Positions 46,161 through 56,283 are shown, counted from the stretch's first letter. The stretch: 64,000 bases of DNA from Chitinophagaceae bacterium (GCA_023957755.1 JAMLGT010000014.1:1-64000); one strand, 5' to 3'. Numbers and translations are program-made. The notes: generated by a model not told the origin, from the letters alone.

Positions 46161-49100
46161 TTAGAAACCAAGTTTAAGTGATAATGAAAGCTGTCTCTGA
46201 ATAGGCAATGCCACCCCTCCTGATTCAAAAAATTCAGGATCCTGCCCCTGTAGTGCAGGATCAGAATAGATCAGCCACAGATTATTAGCTACAAAAGCAA
46301 TAGATGCATTCTGTGCCCAGAATTTGCTGATTACCTTTTTGGGTAATTGGTAAGAAAGAGTGACCTGCTTTAGCCTGATAAAGTCACCTTTTGCCACCCT
46401 TACATCGGAATAATTATAGTTGTTAAAAGGATAACCCACAAGGCCACTCGCACCTGTCTTCCCCACTACCACGGGGGCAGTTGTATATCCCTCATCCCCA
46501 TATATAACCCACCGTGCCAATAGGGCATTATTTGAGGCATCAAAATCAGAATAACGGGTCTTAAACGCCGGTGCAAGCCTTACCACATTGCCATAGCTGA
46601 ATGTGGCTAATGCCCCTAACTGAAAATCGCGCCATGTGATCGATGAATAAAACCCACCAGTAAGTTTGGGATCTATGGAGCCGCTATATACAAGATTTCC
46701 CACTTTGGTACTCTGCATATTCACAGCTGTCTGGCCACTTTTACCCCCCTCATCTACAAATATGGGCAAGCCATCCTGATTTAGTCCCTCAAAACGAATT
46801 GAGAACAAACTTCTGGTAGGGTAGCCAACCAAAGGCCCGCCTTCCTGCTTTACAATATCCCATATCCGCGGATTATTTTGAAGGTTTGTAATCTTGCTAA
46901 CATGATTGGCAAGGTTGCCGCGTACATTCCACTTAAAATTCTTACTGTTCACAACTGCGTATTGGATTGTTAACTCCACTCCATGCGATTTCATGTCCGC
47001 ATAATTGGCATATTTAGAAGACTGCCCATCGATTCCTGATGTCCTGAACAAACCAATAAGATCGAAACCTCTTCTGTCATAATAATCTGCCGTAATCAGC
47101 AGTCGGTCGTGCATCAGTCCGACATCGACACCCACATTAGTTTCATACTGCTTCTCCCATGTGAGTTCTGAGTTCTCGAGGGATGCCACTTGTATCGCGT
47201 TCTCTCTGTCATCAAAGAAGGGGCGTTCCGTATTTGTATTGCGGTAAACAACTGACGAGTTTGTAGCAGGCCCCATACTGGCCACAAGTCCATAGGTGGC
47301 CCTAAGCCGCAACTGACTGATAGCCTTTACGTGTTCAAAAAGGAATGGCTCCTGATCCACATTCCAGGCTCCACTGACATTCCAGGTAGGTAGCCAGCGT
47401 GCGACTCTCGAGGTCCCCAGTTTATTGGAACCATCATACCTTACAGTGCCATTTATGCTATACTTCCCAAGATAAGAATATGCACCCCTCAACATATAAG
47501 CGAGATAACGCTCCCACTCGTATCCCATACCATAATAATTATCATTTCTCAGAGAGAGGAATTTGAAATAATTAGGGTCAAAGTAGGGCACGCCACCCTT
47601 GTCATACTGATACCCAACCCCTTCCTGCCACGATCTCTGGCGATCTACCATTCGCAATTCTGTCAAACCAAAAAAGTTCAACTTATGGTTGGCCCCCACC
47701 TTAGGATCCCAATTCAAACTATTACGCATATAATAATTTGTGAGCCCTACTTCACTTCTCCGATAAAAGCCACCGTACGGCAATACAGATACGGGAATTG
47801 CAGTTGGATCTTCAGGATCTACCCACAAAAACCTGTTTTTGGAAGCTACCTGATAATTTTCACCACGGACACCATAAGATGTACCTGCTCTATAGGCCTC
47901 TGCTGCATTTGCAAATTCGGTCACTTCGTGTTCCTGATTTGTCTTCACAAATCGGTACGCACCGTCAAATGAATAACTCAAATTTTTCAAAATCTTCCAC
48001 GACACTTCTCCCTGCATTCTGAAATCAACAGAGGAGGTTCTCATTGTGTTGTTTTGCAACTCGTTTATTATGCTAAAAGGAGCATAATTTTTTTGATAAT
48101 AAGTAAATGAGCCATCCTCATCGTAGGCAGACAATGCCCGGCTGGTGTTCATTACAAAACTGAAGGGATTATTATCAAAATCTCTTTCATATTGTCCGGA
48201 TACCACGTTTGTCAGCCTTTCCTGCGTGCCTGGCGAGGTTTGATCGCGGACGGACCCGTTTGCTAACAACCCGATAGATACTTTTGGTGACACCTTAAAG
48301 TTGCCACGAATATTTCCGGTGTATCTTTTTACCTTGTCAATAATTGTCCACCCGTTATCATCGAGGAAACTGGTGGAGGCATAAAACTGAGATTTATCTG
48401 TCCCTGACGATACACTGATCGAGTGTTCCTGCATGATTGAATTCTTAAAAAGAATGTCGAACCAGTCAGTATTACGCAATGCAGCTTTCCGCAAATAATC
48501 TGCTCTTGCCTCAGGAGAGTTGGTCATCCTGAAATTACCCGTGACAGGATCTATATCATAAAACAGGTCATACATTTTACCAAAGACACCATAGTTTGAA
48601 GCACTGATTATATCTGCCTGGTTGAGATATCCCTTTTCTTCCAATTCCAGAAAGAGGGCTACCTGGTCAGCTGAGTTCATAATATTATAATCTTTGTATG
48701 AGGGCTTAAGGTAACTTGTCCAGTTTGAGGTATATGAAATCATTGGCTTTCCCTGAGTAGCCTTTCCCTTTTTCGTCGTCACTACAATAACTCCATTCAT
48801 CGCACGGGCGCCATACATTGCAGTGGCTGCTGCATCCTTAAGAATGGTAAAGGATTCAATATCGTCAGCATTTAATCCCGAAACAGAAGATCCGATTAAC
48901 GTGTTTGCATCACCGGTGGATAGCTGTTCATTGGAAATATTAACTACATCTTCCAGCACAATACCATCTACCACCCAAAGAGGCTTATTATCACCCGAAA
49001 TGGATGTGGCTCCCCGAACTCTGATTTTAGGTGCCGCACCAAAAGTGCCTGAAACGTTTTGCACTGACACCCCTGCCACCTGCCCTTCCAACATCCTGGA

Positions 49101-49862
49101 CACGTCAGGCACACCTGAACGTTCAGCATCCTTCGCCAGGAGTTTAGTACTTGATCCTGTAAACATTTTCCGATCCACATTCTGATAGCCTGTGATAACG
49201 ACCTGCTCCAGAGATTCAATCTTTACCTCCAGCTTAACTTCGATATAATTACGCGACCTCACATTAATCTCCCTCGTATCGTAACCCACTCCTGAGAAAA
49301 TCAACACCGCATTCTCGGACACGTCTTTAAGTTCGAAGCTGCCGGTTGCATTAGTGGTAGTGCCTTTACCAGATGAACCCCTGACCACGACAGAAATGTG
49401 CTCTATCGGATACCCTTCTTCATCAACCACCTTCCCCTTTACATCAATATTTCTTTGTTCGAGCAATACAGCCATATTTGTATTCTCACTCTTCTTAACC
49501 TCCAATGGCTTTATTACTACCGTTTTGTCGACTATGGTAAAAGTGAGAGACTGCCCTTCCAGACACTTGGCAATTGCATCCCTTACTGTAGCATTAGAAA
49601 TTTCAACATTGATTTTCTTATTCTTCAGCAGTGCATCCTCATACCAGAAGCTAAACCCTGATTGCACTTCTATCTTCTTAAGCACCGTCTTCAAAGGCTC
49701 ATTCCTGGCATGCACATTTACTGTCTGCGAATGTGCTACTGAAAGAAAATAGGAGACTATACCCAGAATTAATAGGAACCCTTTGGCACCCTGAGCATAT
49801 ATCTTTCTACCCTTGCCTGATGCAGAAAGCCGATTGTACAGTAATATATTTTTCATCTTCAT
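46161..49862 (-). CDS. SusC/RagA-family TonB-linked outer membrane transporter (1233 aa)
   Basis: After a signal region (about residues 1-46, ending VAHSQ) comes a secretin/TonB short N-terminal domain (STN, about 50-115), a carboxypeptidase-like repeat (about 140-215), a plug with LWVVDGIVLEDV and ADDIESFTILKDAAATAMYG, and a beta-barrel ending NNLWLIYSDPALQGQDPEFFES and a terminal strand. The STN domain signals to the anti-sigma factor FecR upstream, so transport is tied to gene control. Length is typical for STN-bearing SusC. Confidence 0.96.
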   Translation of the reverse strand: MKMKNILLYNRLSASGKGRKIYAQGAKGFLLILGIVSYFLSVAHSQTVNVHARNEPLKTVLKKIEVQSGFSFWYEDALLKNKKINVEISNATVRDAIAKCLEGQSLTFTIVDKTVVIKPLEVKKSENTNMAVLLEQRNIDVKGKVVDEEGYPIEHISVVVRGSSGKGTTTNATGSFELKDVSENAVLIFSGVGYDTREINVRSRNYIEVKLEVKIESLEQVVITGYQNVDRKMFTGSSTKLLAKDAERSGVPDVSRMLEGQVAGVSVQNVSGTFGAAPKIRVRGATSISGDNKPLWVVDGIVLEDVVNISNEQLSTGDANTLIGSSVSGLNADDIESFTILKDAAATAMYGARAMNGVIVVTTKKGKATQGKPMISYTSNWTSYLKPSYKDYNIMNSADQVALFLELEEKGYLNQADIISASNYGVFGKMYDLFYDIDPVTGNFRMTNSPEARADYLRKAALRNTDWFDILFKNSIMQEHSISVSSGTDKSQFYASTSFLDDNGWTIIDKVKRYTGNIRGNFKVSPKVSIGLLANGSVRDQTSPGTQERLTNVVSGQYERDFDNNPFSFVMNTSRALSAYDEDGSFTYYQKNYAPFSIINELQNNTMRTSSVDFRMQGEVSWKILKNLSYSFDGAYRFVKTNQEHEVTEFANAAEAYRAGTSYGVRGENYQVASKNRFLWVDPEDPTAIPVSVLPYGGFYRRSEVGLTNYYMRNSLNWDPKVGANHKLNFFGLTELRMVDRQRSWQEGVGYQYDKGGVPYFDPNYFKFLSLRNDNYYGMGYEWERYLAYMLRGAYSYLGKYSINGTVRYDGSNKLGTSRVARWLPTWNVSGAWNVDQEPFLFEHVKAISQLRLRATYGLVASMGPATNSSVVYRNTNTERPFFDDRENAIQVASLENSELTWEKQYETNVGVDVGLMHDRLLITADYYDRRGFDLIGLFRTSGIDGQSSKYANYADMKSHGVELTIQYAVVNSKNFKWNVRGNLANHVSKITNLQNNPRIWDIVKQEGGPLVGYPTRSLFSIRFEGLNQDGLPIFVDEGGKSGQTAVNMQSTKVGNLVYSGSIDPKLTGGFYSSITWRDFQLGALATFSYGNVVRLAPAFKTRYSDFDASNNALLARWVIYGDEGYTTAPVVVGKTGASGLVGYPFNNYNYSDVRVAKGDFIRLKQVTLSYQLPKKVISKFWAQNASIAFVANNLWLIYSDPALQGQDPEFFESGGVALPIQRQLSLSLKLGF

Positions 49863-49906
49863 AACTTTTCAACCTTTTTTTATCAGTTTATGTGAGTGAT
49901 TATTCT

Positions 49907-51112
49907 TTACTTCTTTACATCAATTTTTCCAATGATCATTTTCCCGTCCACAATTGAATATTCTATATTGCTCAAATCCATAATCTTCATTACGTCTGCC
50001 AGTTTAAGGCTACGGCTTATCTTACCACTAAAAACACGGCTTCCGGTTTTGTCACTTGATTTGATATCGATATCATACCAACGGCTTAGTTGTCTGAGGA
50101 TGGTCTTTACATTATCGTGTTCGAAATAGAACATGCCACTCCTCCAGGCGATCTCTTTATCCACATTAATCCCTGACACAATAGAAAGGCCACCATCTTT
50201 TGTAATCACAGCCTGTCTGGAAGGTGTAAGTATATCAGACTTGCTTCCTGAATGAACTCGCACACTCCCTTCCACAAGCGTAGTCTTCACACTCTCTTCG
50301 TCCGGATAAGCGTTTACGTTAAACGAAGTGCCCAACACTTCCAGCTTCACTTCATCCGAGCCGGTCATACCATTTTGTATCTCTACAATAAATGGTTTTC
50401 GCGTACCATCATCACGCATCACTTTCGTCACTTCAAAATATACTTCACCGCGTACCTGCACCCTCCTCTCAAGGTTGCTGAATTCAGTTGGGAAAGTCAG
50501 GGATGAAGAAGCGTTTAACCACACCAGGGAACCATCCGGTAATTGCACCTTGTATTCTCTGCCCGCAGGAGTAGAAAGCGTATTAATCAACACCTCCTTT
50601 ATCTTATCATCCTTCGGATTATATGCCAACAATCCATCTGTGTTGGCAATAGCGGTAGCGCCCTGATCAGCAAGATGGCCTGCCTTCGCAGTATCCAGAT
50701 CGATACGTTCTCCATTGCCTAACGTCAAAACCGCACCCTGATGACCCGGCAAAATGTCATCAATCGATTCCACCTGCTTCTCAACCTTAACTATTTGCCC
50801 CGGGCGGGGCTTATTGCTGTTAATAAACCATAGCAGTGCCATACTCACAAAAATTAGTAAAGAGGCTGCAACTGCTATTCTTCTAAATGAAAACAACACA
50901 CTCGGTTTTTTCCTCCCAGCCGCCCTATTAAGGATATCCTGATACTTCTGCCTGAAATATTCTTCATTCAAAAATTCCGATTCAGTTAACTCATTCACAT
51001 TGAAGTGCATCGAGTCAAACCATTCATCCAAAACGGCTCGCTCTTCTTCGCTCAATGTTTTCAAGTGCCACTTCTCAAGTAGCTTTCTTATTCTTTCCGG
51101 ATTCATTTCCAT
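49907..51112 (-). CDS. FecR-family anti-sigma factor (401 aa)
   Basis: The N-terminal cytoplasmic part (about 1-80) binds the sigma factor; a single membrane segment is at 80-95 (IAVAASLLIFVSMALLWF). The periplasmic FecR domain is seen at YKVQLPDGSLVWLNASSSLTFPTEF and a C-terminal DUF4974 domain at RQLSRWYDIDI. It relays the SusC signal to the divergent ECF sigma gene. It opens the SusC operon, 44 bases before SusC. Confidence 0.94.
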   Translation of the reverse strand: MEMNPERIRKLLEKWHLKTLSEEERAVLDEWFDSMHFNVNELTESEFLNEEYFRQKYQDILNRAAGRKKPSVLFSFRRIAVAASLLIFVSMALLWFINSNKPRPGQIVKVEKQVESIDDILPGHQGAVLTLGNGERIDLDTAKAGHLADQGATAIANTDGLLAYNPKDDKIKEVLINTLSTPAGREYKVQLPDGSLVWLNASSSLTFPTEFSNLERRVQVRGEVYFEVTKVMRDDGTRKPFIVEIQNGMTGSDEVKLEVLGTSFNVNAYPDEESVKTTLVEGSVRVHSGSKSDILTPSRQAVITKDGGLSIVSGINVDKEIAWRSGMFYFEHDNVKTILRQLSRWYDIDIKSSDKTGSRVFSGKISRSLKLADVMKIMDLSNIEYSIVDGKMIIGKIDVKK

Positions 51113-51235
51113 TGAAAATTCGCTGCTTATTCTACATAAGACACTCCGGAAAGAAATAACCCTATATCGATTCCGATTTTTGTTTTAGACTTTAAATACC
51201 ATATCTTCGTCTGTGCGCCTTACGAACCAAGGACT

Positions 51236-51787
51236 ATGATGAACTTTATATTCGGAAAGAAATCAGACAGGAGCCATTCATTCTCAGAGATGTACAAAAA
51301 GTATTATGTCTCTATGATAAACTATGCCCGATTCAAAACCGGAAATTTACAAGTAGCCGAAGACCTGGTTCACGAATTATTCGCTGATATTTTTGCAAAA
51401 AATGAAATCATTGAAAATGCAGAATCCTATCTCTTCTCTGCTTTAAAAAACAGAATATTGAACTATTGGAGGCACGAGGAAGTTGTCAGGACTTATGAGT
51501 CTAAGGTGATGTTAGAGGCTCCCGACATGATAACCCCACATCATTCGATAGAATTAAGGGATATTATGAATAACGTACAAGCGCACGTTAAATCGCTTTC
51601 ACCTCGTTGCAGAAAGGTGTTCAATTTAAAAAGAGAAGAATATTCCAATAAAGAGATAGCAACTGAACTTGATATTTCATTAAAAACAGTAGAAGCACAC
51701 TACACAAAAGCGCTCAATGTGCTCAAAGACCGTGTGATAATTTCAATCATTGCTGCGCTACACTTCGCCCTGTCATACTTTTATTAA
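51236..51787 (+). CDS. ECF sigma-70 factor (183 aa)
   Basis: Sigma region 2 starts SEMYKKYYVSMINYARFKTGN and includes LVHELFADIFAK; region 4 is CRKVFNLKREEYSNKEIATELDISLKTVEAHYTKAL. It is divergent from fecR, the standard layout for sigma/anti-sigma/SusC loci, and would activate the SusC operon on substrate uptake. An ATG at 51239 is an equally good start. The last 15 residues are hydrophobic, an unusual end for the family. Confidence 0.94.
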   Translation: MMNFIFGKKSDRSHSFSEMYKKYYVSMINYARFKTGNLQVAEDLVHELFADIFAKNEIIENAESYLFSALKNRILNYWRHEEVVRTYESKVMLEAPDMITPHHSIELRDIMNNVQAHVKSLSPRCRKVFNLKREEYSNKEIATELDISLKTVEAHYTKALNVLKDRVIISIIAALHFALSYFY

Positions 51788-51880
51788 ACAGACAGTTTGG
51801 GGCAAGCAGGATGTTTCATCAACTCATTTGTGATATCCACATCTACCTATCTGAACTATATATACGTACATTTTCCTGAT

Positions 51881-52273
51881 TCAGAAATACGCCTTTAGAA
51901 ATCTGCGCACGATATAAATAGCAGCCATAACCCCACACGAATCAGCCACCCAGTCCCAGATATCAAAGGAGCGCCCCGGAATAAAATAATGCTGGATAAA
52001 TTCGGTGATAATGGCATACGATATTGCCAGAATGGCCAGCGCGAATAACCATTTCAGTTTAAACGCCTTTGTGTTCTCTGATTTCACAACCGGCCAGAAG
52101 GCTAGTACAATCAAAATCACAAACAGTCCGAAGTGCACTACCTTATCCAGATGCAGGCGCTCCATCCACCCAATGGTAGGTACCTCCTCGCCGGGCAGAA
52201 AAAACAAAAAGCAAAGAATAAGAAACCAGACGATTGCAGGTAAAAAGCGTATAGGAGGGATCCTCTGCTTCAC
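51881..52273 (-). CDS. VanZ-family membrane protein (130 aa)
   Basis: Four predicted membrane segments. LHLDKVVHFGLFVILIVLAFW and ITEFIQHYFIPGRSFDIWDW carry the VanZ signature (DK..HF and E..Q...GR..D..D). The function in non-resistance settings is unknown. It lies 13 bases after gcvH on the same strand and is probably co-transcribed. Confidence 0.9.
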   Translation of the reverse strand: MKQRIPPIRFLPAIVWFLILCFLFFLPGEEVPTIGWMERLHLDKVVHFGLFVILIVLAFWPVVKSENTKAFKLKWLFALAILAISYAIITEFIQHYFIPGRSFDIWDWVADSCGVMAAIYIVRRFLKAYF

Positions 52274-52286
52274 CGCATACCACTTA

Positions 52287-52667
52287 TTAAGCAGAAATCA
52301 TTTCATCGTAGGCAGCAGCATCCATCAGGCCACTGATATCGGCTACATTACTTACTTTCATCTTCACGATCCAGCCCTCACCATACGGATCCGTATTAAT
52401 CAATGCCGGATCATTCTCAAGTGCCGCATTTAGTTCGGTAATTGTTCCAGCTACAGGCAAAAACAGGTTGCTCACTGTCTTCACAGAGTCAATAGAGCCA
52501 AATGTATCCCCGGCAGACAATTCTTTGCCTACGGCATCTGCTTCTACATATACCACATCGCCCAATTCCTGCTGGGCAAAGTCTGTAATGCCAACCGTAG
52601 CAATATCGCCATCCAGTGAAATCCACTCGTGATCTTTGGTGTATTTTAAATTCTGCGGACTAGCCAT
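52287..52667 (-). CDS. gcvH: Glycine cleavage system H protein
   Basis: Carries the lipoyl arm that shuttles aminomethyl groups in glycine cleavage. The lipoylation site is FGSIDSVKTVSNL with K63, and the family beginning YTKDHEWISLDG is present. Length is 126 aa. The other gcv genes are not in the window. Confidence 0.96.
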   Translation of the reverse strand: MASPQNLKYTKDHEWISLDGDIATVGITDFAQQELGDVVYVEADAVGKELSAGDTFGSIDSVKTVSNLFLPVAGTITELNAALENDPALINTDPYGEGWIVKMKVSNVADISGLMDAAAYDEMISA

Positions 52668-53021
52668 TTCAATGAAATTTTAGTTCTGAAAATTGAGTGT
52701 GCAAGTTAATCAATATTATCGCGATAACCGATAACAGGCTACACAAAATTTCTTTTGGACCAATATCCAGAAAAAAAGAAGACGCAAAGGCTGGAATAAA
52801 CAAATCACTCACAACTCCCTGTTATGACGGATTACAACACGTTTTTTAAACATCACCAGGCGACAATATTCGTTTACAAACGGCTATATCCGCCTATAAA
52901 TGACTATTAACCGACTATCGCTTTCGGGCACCCCCATCTTTGTATCGTCGTTGCAATCAAGCAGCACAAACAAAAAAACTTTTTTTTAAACCGCTCTATC
53001 ACGAGCACAAATTTTAAAATC
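52668..53021. other. Intergenic region between gcvH and ssb
   Basis: The gap of 354 bases separates divergent genes. A possible promoter box CATCTTTG lies at 52935-52942 about 80 bases before ssb. A/T-rich runs with an inverted AAAAAAACTTTTTTT-like tract lie at about 52967-52990. I see no gene, RNA or strong terminator. Confidence 0.5.
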
Positions 53022-53378
53022 ATGAACGCATTAAGAAACAAGGTACAACTGATCGGCAACATTGGCAAAACTCCTGAATTTAAAACTTTCGAGAGCGGAA
53101 AGAAGATGGCCAGATTTTCTATCGCCACTAACGAAGTATATCGCAATGCAAACGGCGAGCGCGTTACAGAAACGCAGTGGCACAACATCATAGCCTGGGG
53201 TAAGGTTGCTGAGATTGCTGAAGGAATCCTTGACAAGGGCACCGAAGTGGCCATTGAAGGCAAGCTTACTAACAACACCTACACAGACAAATCAGGAGTG
53301 AAAAGATACTTCACGCAGGTTCAGGCAAATCAATTGTTGCTGGTAGGCAAGAAGGCTGAAGAAGGGGTGAAGGAATAA
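53022..53378 (+). CDS. ssb: Single-stranded DNA-binding protein, short form (118 aa)
   Basis: OB-fold protein that covers single-stranded DNA in replication and repair. NKVQLIGNIGKTPEFKTFESG, FSIATNEVY and WHNIIAWGK mark the fold. It ends soon after the fold (KKAEEGVKE) and lacks the acidic DDDIPF-type tip that recruits partner proteins. It may be a second SSB, or one with reduced protein contacts. A terminator follows at 53435. Confidence 0.92.
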   Translation: MNALRNKVQLIGNIGKTPEFKTFESGKKMARFSIATNEVYRNANGERVTETQWHNIIAWGKVAEIAEGILDKGTEVAIEGKLTNNTYTDKSGVKRYFTQVQANQLLLVGKKAEEGVKE

Positions 53379-53434
53379 CTTCCTCACGCCCGACGCCGCA
53401 GCCCCGGCCGGGACACACCGTGTAACCAGGCAAA

Positions 53435-53472
53435 AAATAGCCGGATGAAAGTGAAAACTCATCCGGCTATTT
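53435..53472. terminator. Bidirectional terminator between ssb and coiled-coil gene
   Basis: A 14-bp perfect stem AAATAGCCGGATGA / TCATCCGGCTATTT (53435-53448 and 53459-53472) with a 10-nt loop; A and T flanks suit both convergent genes. Confidence 0.88.
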
Positions 53473-53509
53473 CAATTAATCACTTACCGCAGAAATTGGA
53501 GGAAAACGG

Positions 53510-54493
53510 CTACCCAAACAATCCACCTGACTTCAAATTCACTGTTCCCTCCCCAATCAGGAATCCATTGTTATATATTTCAACCGTATATTTTCCTGTT
53601 TTGAAGTTACTGTTTTGCGACCACTCTACCACTACCTCCTGCTTCTTCCCCTGTTCATAATTCACCGAAACCCTTTTAGTAAAATAGCGTTCAACCCCAT
53701 CTCTTGTCCTAAATTTCCCTGACCCGAAGGCTTCTACACTCACCGGCTGCCCATCGGGGGTCTTAATAACTACATAAATATCCTTTTCGCCACTCTGAGT
53801 GATCCTGTTTTCATCGAGATCAAAAGTAATTCTCAGCTTGTCCACCCTCTTTGCCCTCGAAGTCTCTTTTTCCTTACCCTTATTTCTTTCGCGGATTCCG
53901 GCAATTTTAAAATTGCTTGCATGTAGTGTGGATCCTACATCTATTACACTTTCCTTTTCACGGATAACAGTAGTAGCACTGTCATAAATCTTCAGGGCTG
54001 AATCTCTCTGTGAGGTCACTACCGTGTTCTGTTCAGCCAGTGCCTTATTCTGTAATTTCAGCGAAGCAATTTCTGCTGCAAATGTGTCGATATTCCCTTT
54101 CAACTCTCCAATCAGTCGTCTGGCCTCATCAAGTTGTTCCTTAGTCGCCTTTTCATCCCTTAAGATAGATTCAATTCTGCTCTTCAGGTTACTGATTTCT
54201 TTGTCCTTTGTCTGTAACATTCCTGCCGCCTGCACATTCTCTGTCTTAAGGGCATCAAGACGAAGTGTGGCATCGTTTAATTCGTTTTGCAATTCGTTTC
54301 TTGCAGAATCCACTGACTTAATCTGCTCGGATAGTTCTTCCTTTTCCTCCTTATTCTTATTGTTATCATAAATGATATAGCCCCACGTGCCTAATAAAGC
54401 TATCAGTAGCACTGCAGTCAATATATTCCTGCCTTTACCGCTCCTCTCATGAGGTTCCTGGACCTCAGCACCGGGTTTGTTTTCCGCTTCCAT
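53510..54493 (-). CDS. Membrane-anchored coiled-coil protein (327 aa)
   Basis: I do not recognise a named family. One N-terminal membrane segment (about residues 24-42, ILTAVLLIALLGTWGYIIY) follows a short cytoplasmic part. A long coiled coil runs from 45 to about 190 (heptad-rich, e.g. QLDEARRLIGELKGNIDTFA), then a C-terminal beta domain (about 215-327) includes RVDKLRITFDLDENRITQSG and TGKYTVEIYNNGFLIGEGTV. A periplasmic structural or tethering role is possible. Confidence 0.75.
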   Translation of the reverse strand: MEAENKPGAEVQEPHERSGKGRNILTAVLLIALLGTWGYIIYDNNKNKEEKEELSEQIKSVDSARNELQNELNDATLRLDALKTENVQAAGMLQTKDKEISNLKSRIESILRDEKATKEQLDEARRLIGELKGNIDTFAAEIASLKLQNKALAEQNTVVTSQRDSALKIYDSATTVIREKESVIDVGSTLHASNFKIAGIRERNKGKEKETSRAKRVDKLRITFDLDENRITQSGEKDIYVVIKTPDGQPVSVEAFGSGKFRTRDGVERYFTKRVSVNYEQGKKQEVVVEWSQNSNFKTGKYTVEIYNNGFLIGEGTVNLKSGGLFG

Positions 54494-54603
54494 ATTTATT
54501 AAGTTTCATTATGGGATTATAGTTTCGGTACACCCCGAAAGGCGAGTACTCAAATTTACAAAGTTTGCCGACAAATATGTAGGAAACTAATTTTTATTGC
54601 CTC

Positions 54604-54611
54604 TATCTTTG
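54604..54611 (+). promoter_or_regulatory. -7 box five bases before ATG of holA (predicted leaderless gene)
   Basis: TATCTTTG ends at 54611 and ATG starts at 54617 with CCAAA between, the same spacing as at 25755 and 56369. Confidence 0.6.
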
Positions 54612-54616
54612 CCAAA

Positions 54617-55615
54617 ATGACTTCATTATCTATAATTAATGCATGGCAGGCACAAAGTTTTCGGCCGATATACTGGCTGGAGGGGCCTGAAGACTTCTTT
54701 ATAGATGAGGTAATGTATTACGCTGAGCACAACCTGCTGACTGAAGATCAGGCTTCATTTAACCTGACGGTTTTCTATGGAAAAGATGCGGAATGGGCCG
54801 AAGTGGTGAATGCATGCCAACGCTATCCCGTATTCAGCAATCGCCAGGTAGTATTACTGAAAGAAGGGCAACAGATGCGCGATCTGGAAAAACTGGAGCC
54901 CTACTTTGAGAAACCAAATGAAGCAACCACATTCGTAATTAGTTACAAAGGCAAGACACTTGATGGACGCACCAGGTTTTCAAAAGTGGTCCGGAAAAAC
55001 GGAGTCATACTTACCAGCAAAAAAATTTACGACAACCAGTTGCCTGCATGGACAAATAGCTATGTACAGTCAAAAGGATTTAAGATTACTCCCAAGGCGA
55101 TTTCCCTATTGGCAGATCATATCGGCAACGACTTATCAAGGATTACCAATGAAGTAAACAAACTGATCATTAACATAAGCCCGGACAAACCGATTACAGA
55201 AGAAGACATCGAAAAGTATATCGGGATCAGTAAAGACTATAACATCTTCGAGCTTCAGGAAGCACTTAGTTTTAAAAACCGCGCTAAAGCAATCAGAATC
55301 GTTCAATATATCGATACTAACCCGAAAGCATTTTCCGCACAGTCCATATTACCGGCTTTATACGGTTACTTCACAAAATTGATGATCATCTCTCAACTTC
55401 CTGACAAAAGTGAGAATACGCTCCGGGTTCATTTCAACAATAACCCCAGCGCGATCACGCAGAGCATCGCAGCGCTGAAAAACTATTCTTTTAAAGATAT
55501 GGAACAGGCGCTGATTTTGCTACACCATTACAACCTTAAGACTATCGGAATCGATACTTATACAAATGCCATCGCGCCATTGTTAAAAGAACTGGTCTAT
55601 AAAATAATGGAGTAA
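54617..55615 (+). CDS. holA: DNA polymerase III subunit delta
   Basis: Clamp-loader subunit that opens the sliding clamp. The N-terminal part has YWLEGPEDFFIDEVMYYAE. The middle has GNDLSRITNEVNKLI and ITEEDIEKYIGISKDYNIFEL, and a C-terminal helical collar. Length 332 aa is normal for bacterial delta. Confidence 0.92.
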   Translation: MTSLSIINAWQAQSFRPIYWLEGPEDFFIDEVMYYAEHNLLTEDQASFNLTVFYGKDAEWAEVVNACQRYPVFSNRQVVLLKEGQQMRDLEKLEPYFEKPNEATTFVISYKGKTLDGRTRFSKVVRKNGVILTSKKIYDNQLPAWTNSYVQSKGFKITPKAISLLADHIGNDLSRITNEVNKLIINISPDKPITEEDIEKYIGISKDYNIFELQEALSFKNRAKAIRIVQYIDTNPKAFSAQSILPALYGYFTKLMIISQLPDKSENTLRVHFNNNPSAITQSIAALKNYSFKDMEQALILLHHYNLKTIGIDTYTNAIAPLLKELVYKIME

Positions 55616-55620
55616 ACTGG

Positions 55621-56283
55621 TTACTTAACCTTGTTCCGGATGCGGCTCAGTGTTTCAAGGTTCATCCCCAAATAAGATGCAATATACTTCAGCGGAATAC
55701 GATTCACCAGACCACCACGATACTCAATAAACCTGCGATACCTGCCCTCTGCAGATGGTATCCGGCTAACATACGCACGCTCTTCCGCTTCACGATAATT
55801 GAGCGAAATCACCAGTCTGCCAATCTTGTTACTTGCCGGATACTTATCATATACGTAATCGAAAACCTCCTGGGATATCTTCATCAAAACAGCGTCTTCA
55901 ATTACTTCTATCTCCTCATCAGAGGGTAAGGGCACATCAAAGTTTCGGATAGTAGCTGCCATCTCACCATCTTCGGCAATCCACGTAGTAATATCCTTTT
56001 TATCATTCGTCATATAGCCACGCACTACGCCCTGGTAAATGAAATATACATTGGAATTCGATTCGCCGGCCTTTACCAGGATGGTCCCCTTTTTTACTCG
56101 GATGACCTCCGAATTGGCATTGATATATTTTATTCCGGCTAAAGGTGCTTTACCAAACCTTTGTAGAAAAGCCGCAAAACTCTGAAGGCAACTGATGTCT
56201 TCACGGTTATACACTTTTCTCAGACCAACTGACATATTTCTTCTGTTGCCAGTGTCTTCGGTTGCGCTATCGATGTTTTCCAT
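55621..56283 (-). CDS. Crp/Fnr-family transcription regulator (220 aa)
   Basis: A cyclic-nucleotide-binding-like beta-roll (about residues 35-140: KKGTILVKAGESNSNVYFIYQGVVRGYM) and a C-terminal helix-turn-helix (PLKYIASYLGMNLETLSRIRNK). The effector pocket is not that of Crp, so the ligand is unknown. The first Met that gives a plausible protein is at 56283; a longer frame from 56322 cannot be excluded. It is convergent with holA. Confidence 0.9.
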   Translation of the reverse strand: MENIDSATEDTGNRRNMSVGLRKVYNREDISCLQSFAAFLQRFGKAPLAGIKYINANSEVIRVKKGTILVKAGESNSNVYFIYQGVVRGYMTNDKKDITTWIAEDGEMAATIRNFDVPLPSDEEIEVIEDAVLMKISQEVFDYVYDKYPASNKIGRLVISLNYREAEERAYVSRIPSAEGRYRRFIEYRGGLVNRIPLKYIASYLGMNLETLSRIRNKVK

